From positions 248,001 through 312,000 of the forward strand of contig NZ_JACSQL010000001.1 of assembly GCF_014836635.1 (NCBI RefSeq): DNA of 64,000 bases. The letters run 5' to 3'. The DNA comes from Paenibacillus gallinarum. GTDB lineage: Bacteria > Bacillota > Bacilli > Paenibacillales > Paenibacillaceae. The translations under genes were made by a program, and so were the position numbers. Of the stretch, positions 61,837-64,000 are shown in pieces. How positions within the stretch are numbered: the stretch's first letter is position 1; each line of letters opens with the position of its first letter. The notes beneath the pieces were generated by a model. It made no database searches. It had not been told where the DNA came from and saw only the letters and a list, made by a program, of their open reading frames with translations.

Positions 61837-62364
61837 ATGATAGACATGAAGCAGATCTTTCTTATTACCGATATTCCTGGGTATTCCCCTCAAATCAGCC
61901 GTTTACTATCGATGATGAACTATGCGAGATTTACGACTATAGAAGAGGTGAAGGATTTAACCGTTCAGGAGTTAGATTTTTTAATGGACTCCAAAAGTAA
62001 CTCGATTGGTGCGCTTTTATTACATTTTGCAGCAGTGGAATATGCTTACCAGGTGGGGACGTTTGAGAAAAGAGGATTGAATGAGGAAGAAACAGCGATC
62101 TGGGGTCCAGCTTTGAGCCTTGGTGAAGAAGGGCGTAATAAGATTAAAGGGAATGAACTAAGCTATTATACCGATCAGCTACAAACAGTAAGGCAACGTA
62201 CTTATGAATTATTTAAAACAGTAACGGATGAATGGCTCTATACAGAAGAAGAGTTTTGGGCTCAGCAACAAGCCAATTATTATTTTATGTGGTTTCATGT
62301 ATTCGAAGATGAGATCAATCATAGAGGCCAGATTAGAATGATAAGAAAAAGAATGGATATATAA
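61837..62364 (+). CDS. DinB-fold protein (DUF664-like)
   Basis: A 175-aa four-helix protein. Metal-binding histidines are in SIGALLLHFAAVEYAYQ (about 48-64) and MWFHVFEDEINHRGQIRMIR (about 150-169). The end INHRGQIRMIRKRM matches the DUF664/DinB pattern. Relatives are thiol transferases or detoxification enzymes. ATG 61837 has GGAGGT 9 bases upstream. A terminator follows. Confidence 0.83.
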   Translation: MIDMKQIFLITDIPGYSPQISRLLSMMNYARFTTIEEVKDLTVQELDFLMDSKSNSIGALLLHFAAVEYAYQVGTFEKRGLNEEETAIWGPALSLGEEGRNKIKGNELSYYTDQLQTVRQRTYELFKTVTDEWLYTEEEFWAQQQANYYFMWFHVFEDEINHRGQIRMIRKRMDI

Positions 62365-62376
62365 ATAGATTTAAAT

Positions 62377-62421
62377 AAAGGTTGATTTTGCGGAGAGTTT
62401 CTCTGTGAAATCAACCTTTTT
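62377..62421 (+). terminator. Terminator after DinB-fold gene
   Basis: AAAGGTTGATTT pairs with AAATCAACCTTT, with an inner GAGAG/CTCT stem, then TT(G)TTT. Confidence 0.87.
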
Positions 62422-62501
62422 GTTTGCTTTTAGTATGAAGTGGAAAAGAGCGAAAACCACCAAATCATACAGAACCAAAATTTATTTTTGTCAAGTAAAA
62501 T

Positions 62502-62526
62502 GTTTTAAATTATTTTAAGGGGGTTA
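62502..62526 (+). promoter_or_regulatory. Sigma-B-like promoter before stress gene
   Basis: GTTTTA, 13 bases, GGGTTA resembles the general-stress consensus GTTTAA-N12-15-GGGTAT. It lies about 93 bases before the YflT/DUF2382 gene, whose relatives are general-stress proteins. Confidence 0.5.
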
Positions 62527-62619
62527 AATCTAGAACAAGCAAGCATCACTAAGAAATCAAAAATCAAAAAATACGAATCACTAAAACTAAAATGAGAGAA
62601 TCTCTAGGAGGAATTTATT

Positions 62620-63762
62620 ATGTTAAACAAAAACACAAACCATTTGGAAGATGTAAAGAAAACGGACAAGGTACATGCAAATGAAAGAATCGTGGGTTCA
62701 TTTAGAACAGAAGAAGAAGCAAGCCGAGCTATTGAGCAGCTAAAAGCGAAAGGTTACAGCACTGACGAAATTTCAGTAATTGCAAAAGATCGAAAAGATA
62801 TGAAAGCAATTAGTGAAGAGACAGGAACGAAAGCTCCTGAAGGTGTTGCAACAGGTGCAACAGCAGGCGGACTCGTTGGCGGTATCGCTGGTCTATTAGC
62901 AGGACTTGGAATCATGGCAATTCCTGTATTTGGTCCAATCATGGTAGCAGGTCCAATCGCAGTAACACTGACAGGTACTGCTGTTGGAGCGGGTGCCGGC
63001 GGACTGGTTGGCGGTTTGATTGGACTCGGTATTCCAGAAGAAGACGCGAAGGAATATGAGTCTAACGTAAAAGAAGGACAAATCTTAGTACTGGTAGAAG
63101 ACAAAGCGGACACTAGAACAAGTGTACACGATATCTTCCGTAATAATAATGCGACAAATGCACATCTTTTTAATGATAAACAAGTACGCAATTCTTCTGT
63201 AACGTCTACTCCAAATACGGCAGCAGCAAATGCTGATCGTAGAACAGCAACGGACCTAGATCGCAAAGTGACTCCTGAGAATGTGGGCAATGGCCGCTTT
63301 GATTCAGGTGAAGATGAAAAGACAATGCGTCTTCGCGAAGAACAACTGGATGTATCTAAAAATAAGGCTAAAGTTGGCGAAGTAGAAGTTCACAAAGAAG
63401 TTGTCGAAGAACAGAAAACTATTGATGTTCCTGTAAGTCATGAAGAAGTCGTAATTGAACGCAGAGCTGTTCATGACAACACAACAAACGAACCAATCGG
63501 AAAAGATGAAAGTATTCGTATTCCCGTAAGTGAAGAACAAGTAGAAGTAAATAAACGTAACGTAGTAACGGGAGAAGTAGAAGTTCACAAAGAAACCGTT
63601 CAAAATACGGAACAAGTTAAAGATACGGTAAAACGTGAGGAAGCTCGCATTTCCCGTGAGGGTGAACCAGCAGTGAATGCAGATGCGGATAAAACCCTTG
63701 GACGTGAAGGACTTAACCGTGGAACGGTAAATGATAATACAATTAACCGTCCAAGACGCTAA
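62620..63762 (+). CDS. General stress protein with YflT (GSP17M) and DUF2382 (YsnF/AvaK) domains
   Basis: A 380-aa protein. Residues about 20-165 form the YflT-like domain with IVGSFRTEEEASRAIEQLKA and a Gly/Ala-rich hydrophobic middle (ATAGGLVGGIAGLLAGLG) that may insert in the membrane. Residues about 235-350 are two tandem DUF2382-type repeats (MRLREEQLDVSKNKAKVGEV; IRIPVSEEQVEVNKRNVVTG), each followed by E-V-H-K-E. It is thought to help in envelope or osmotic stress. TAGGAGGAATTTATT before ATG. It is a single gene with terminator. Confidence 0.88.
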   Translation: MLNKNTNHLEDVKKTDKVHANERIVGSFRTEEEASRAIEQLKAKGYSTDEISVIAKDRKDMKAISEETGTKAPEGVATGATAGGLVGGIAGLLAGLGIMAIPVFGPIMVAGPIAVTLTGTAVGAGAGGLVGGLIGLGIPEEDAKEYESNVKEGQILVLVEDKADTRTSVHDIFRNNNATNAHLFNDKQVRNSSVTSTPNTAAANADRRTATDLDRKVTPENVGNGRFDSGEDEKTMRLREEQLDVSKNKAKVGEVEVHKEVVEEQKTIDVPVSHEEVVIERRAVHDNTTNEPIGKDESIRIPVSEEQVEVNKRNVVTGEVEVHKETVQNTEQVKDTVKREEARISREGEPAVNADADKTLGREGLNRGTVNDNTINRPRR

Positions 63763-63796
63763 TCTTGGTACAATGAACGAAAATAAAGCAAATAAA

Positions 63797-63833
63797 ATAA
63801 ACCCGATGAGTCTCATACTCATCGGGTTTATTT
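63797..63833. terminator. Bidirectional terminator
   Basis: AAACCCGATGAGT pairs perfectly with ACTCATCGGGTTT around CTCAT, with T-runs on both strands. It serves the stress gene (+) and the partial gene (-). Confidence 0.92.
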
Positions 63834-63880
63834 CTGTAGAAATAAGGTTACAATCTACAATCCTAGAAAGAGAACTATAT

Positions 63881-64000
63881 TCACAATGAGCTGTTCGATG
63901 TACTTAAGTTGACTACGGGCTCATCCTTAACGAATTTCACAAATAGGAATCTTACCAGAGGGCCAATTACCAGCAATTGAGCAGGATAGGCAACGATCAC
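63881..64000 (-). CDS. 3' end of a membrane protein gene (DUF2798-like), cut by window end
   Basis: The last 39 codons and TGA stop of a - strand gene are visible: VIVAYPAQLLVIGPLVRFLF as the last helix, then VKFVKDEPVV and a Ser/Asn tail. The AYPxQLLVIGPLVR string resembles DUF2798 membrane proteins. The front lies outside the window. Confidence 0.6.
   Translation of the reverse strand: MIVAYPAQLLVIGPLVRFLFVKFVKDEPVVNLSTSNSSL

Noticed and set aside
63304..63822. 172-codon - strand ORF opposite the stress gene
   Set aside because: Its Phe/Tyr-rich sequence mirrors Glu/Lys/Val codons of the DUF2382 repeats and it starts in the terminator region.

Overview
The window looks like the chromosome of a low-GC Gram-positive of the order Bacillales, most likely Paenibacillus. 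This is inferred from strong AGGAGG-type ribosome binding sites with many GTG/TTG starts, short lipoproteins, a YwiC-like gene beside the respiratory nitrate cluster, and FNR/NreC-type control sites. No rRNA, tRNA, CRISPR array, transposase or integrase was found.

Layout. (1) 1-11.8 kb: mixed accessory genes. There is a GNAT acetyltransferase behind a 16-codon leader ORF and a 22-nt palindrome, a LysE exporter with an AraC regulator, an acetate transporter, a broken NUDIX gene, small lipoproteins, a P-loop kinase, HAD phosphatase, two methyltransferases, a histidine phosphatase and an AadA-like nucleotidyltransferase. (2) 11.9-29.8 kb: a dense nitrate-respiration block on the + strand. It holds nreB-nreC-nreA (oxygen/nitrate sensing), a NarK-type transporter fused to a PAS domain, mobB, narGHJI, then molybdenum cofactor and molybdate genes (moeB/thiF-like, moaD, moaC, moaE, moaA, modA, modB) and a ywiC-like gene. 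(3) 29.9-33.1 kb: small membrane and hypothetical genes and a phosphotransferase, one with a strongly structured 5' leader. (4) 33.1-37 kb, - strand: the assimilatory/detoxifying nitrite reductase operon nirB-nirD-nirC with two FNR-type palindromes upstream. (5) 37.1-62.4 kb: a long, nearly all + strand run of small enzymes acting on small molecules (GNATs, phosphotransferase, nucleotidyltransferase, NUDIX, HAD, methyltransferase, deaminase, DinB-fold, histidine phosphatases), mixed with gdhA, cysK and a ROK kinase and with several freshly broken genes. (6) 62.6-63.8 kb: a YflT/DUF2382 stress protein behind a sigma-B-like promoter. The window ends in the 3' end of a - strand membrane protein gene.

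How they work together. Under low oxygen, FNR would switch on nreBCA and nirBDC. NreB/NreC/NreA would then activate narK, mobB and narGHJI through GGG-N4-CCC boxes placed about 44-45 bases before the predicted starts of transcription of narK and narG. The moa/mod genes supply the Mo-cofactor of NarG, NarK brings in nitrate, and NirC/NirBD handle the nitrite produced. The most unusual points are the NarK-PAS fusion, a membrane-anchored NreB with altered cysteine spacing, an NreA with an extra C-terminal domain, the leader-ORF attenuator ahead of the first GNAT gene, a promoter shared by three unlinked accessory genes, and the cluster of decaying small-molecule-modifying genes.
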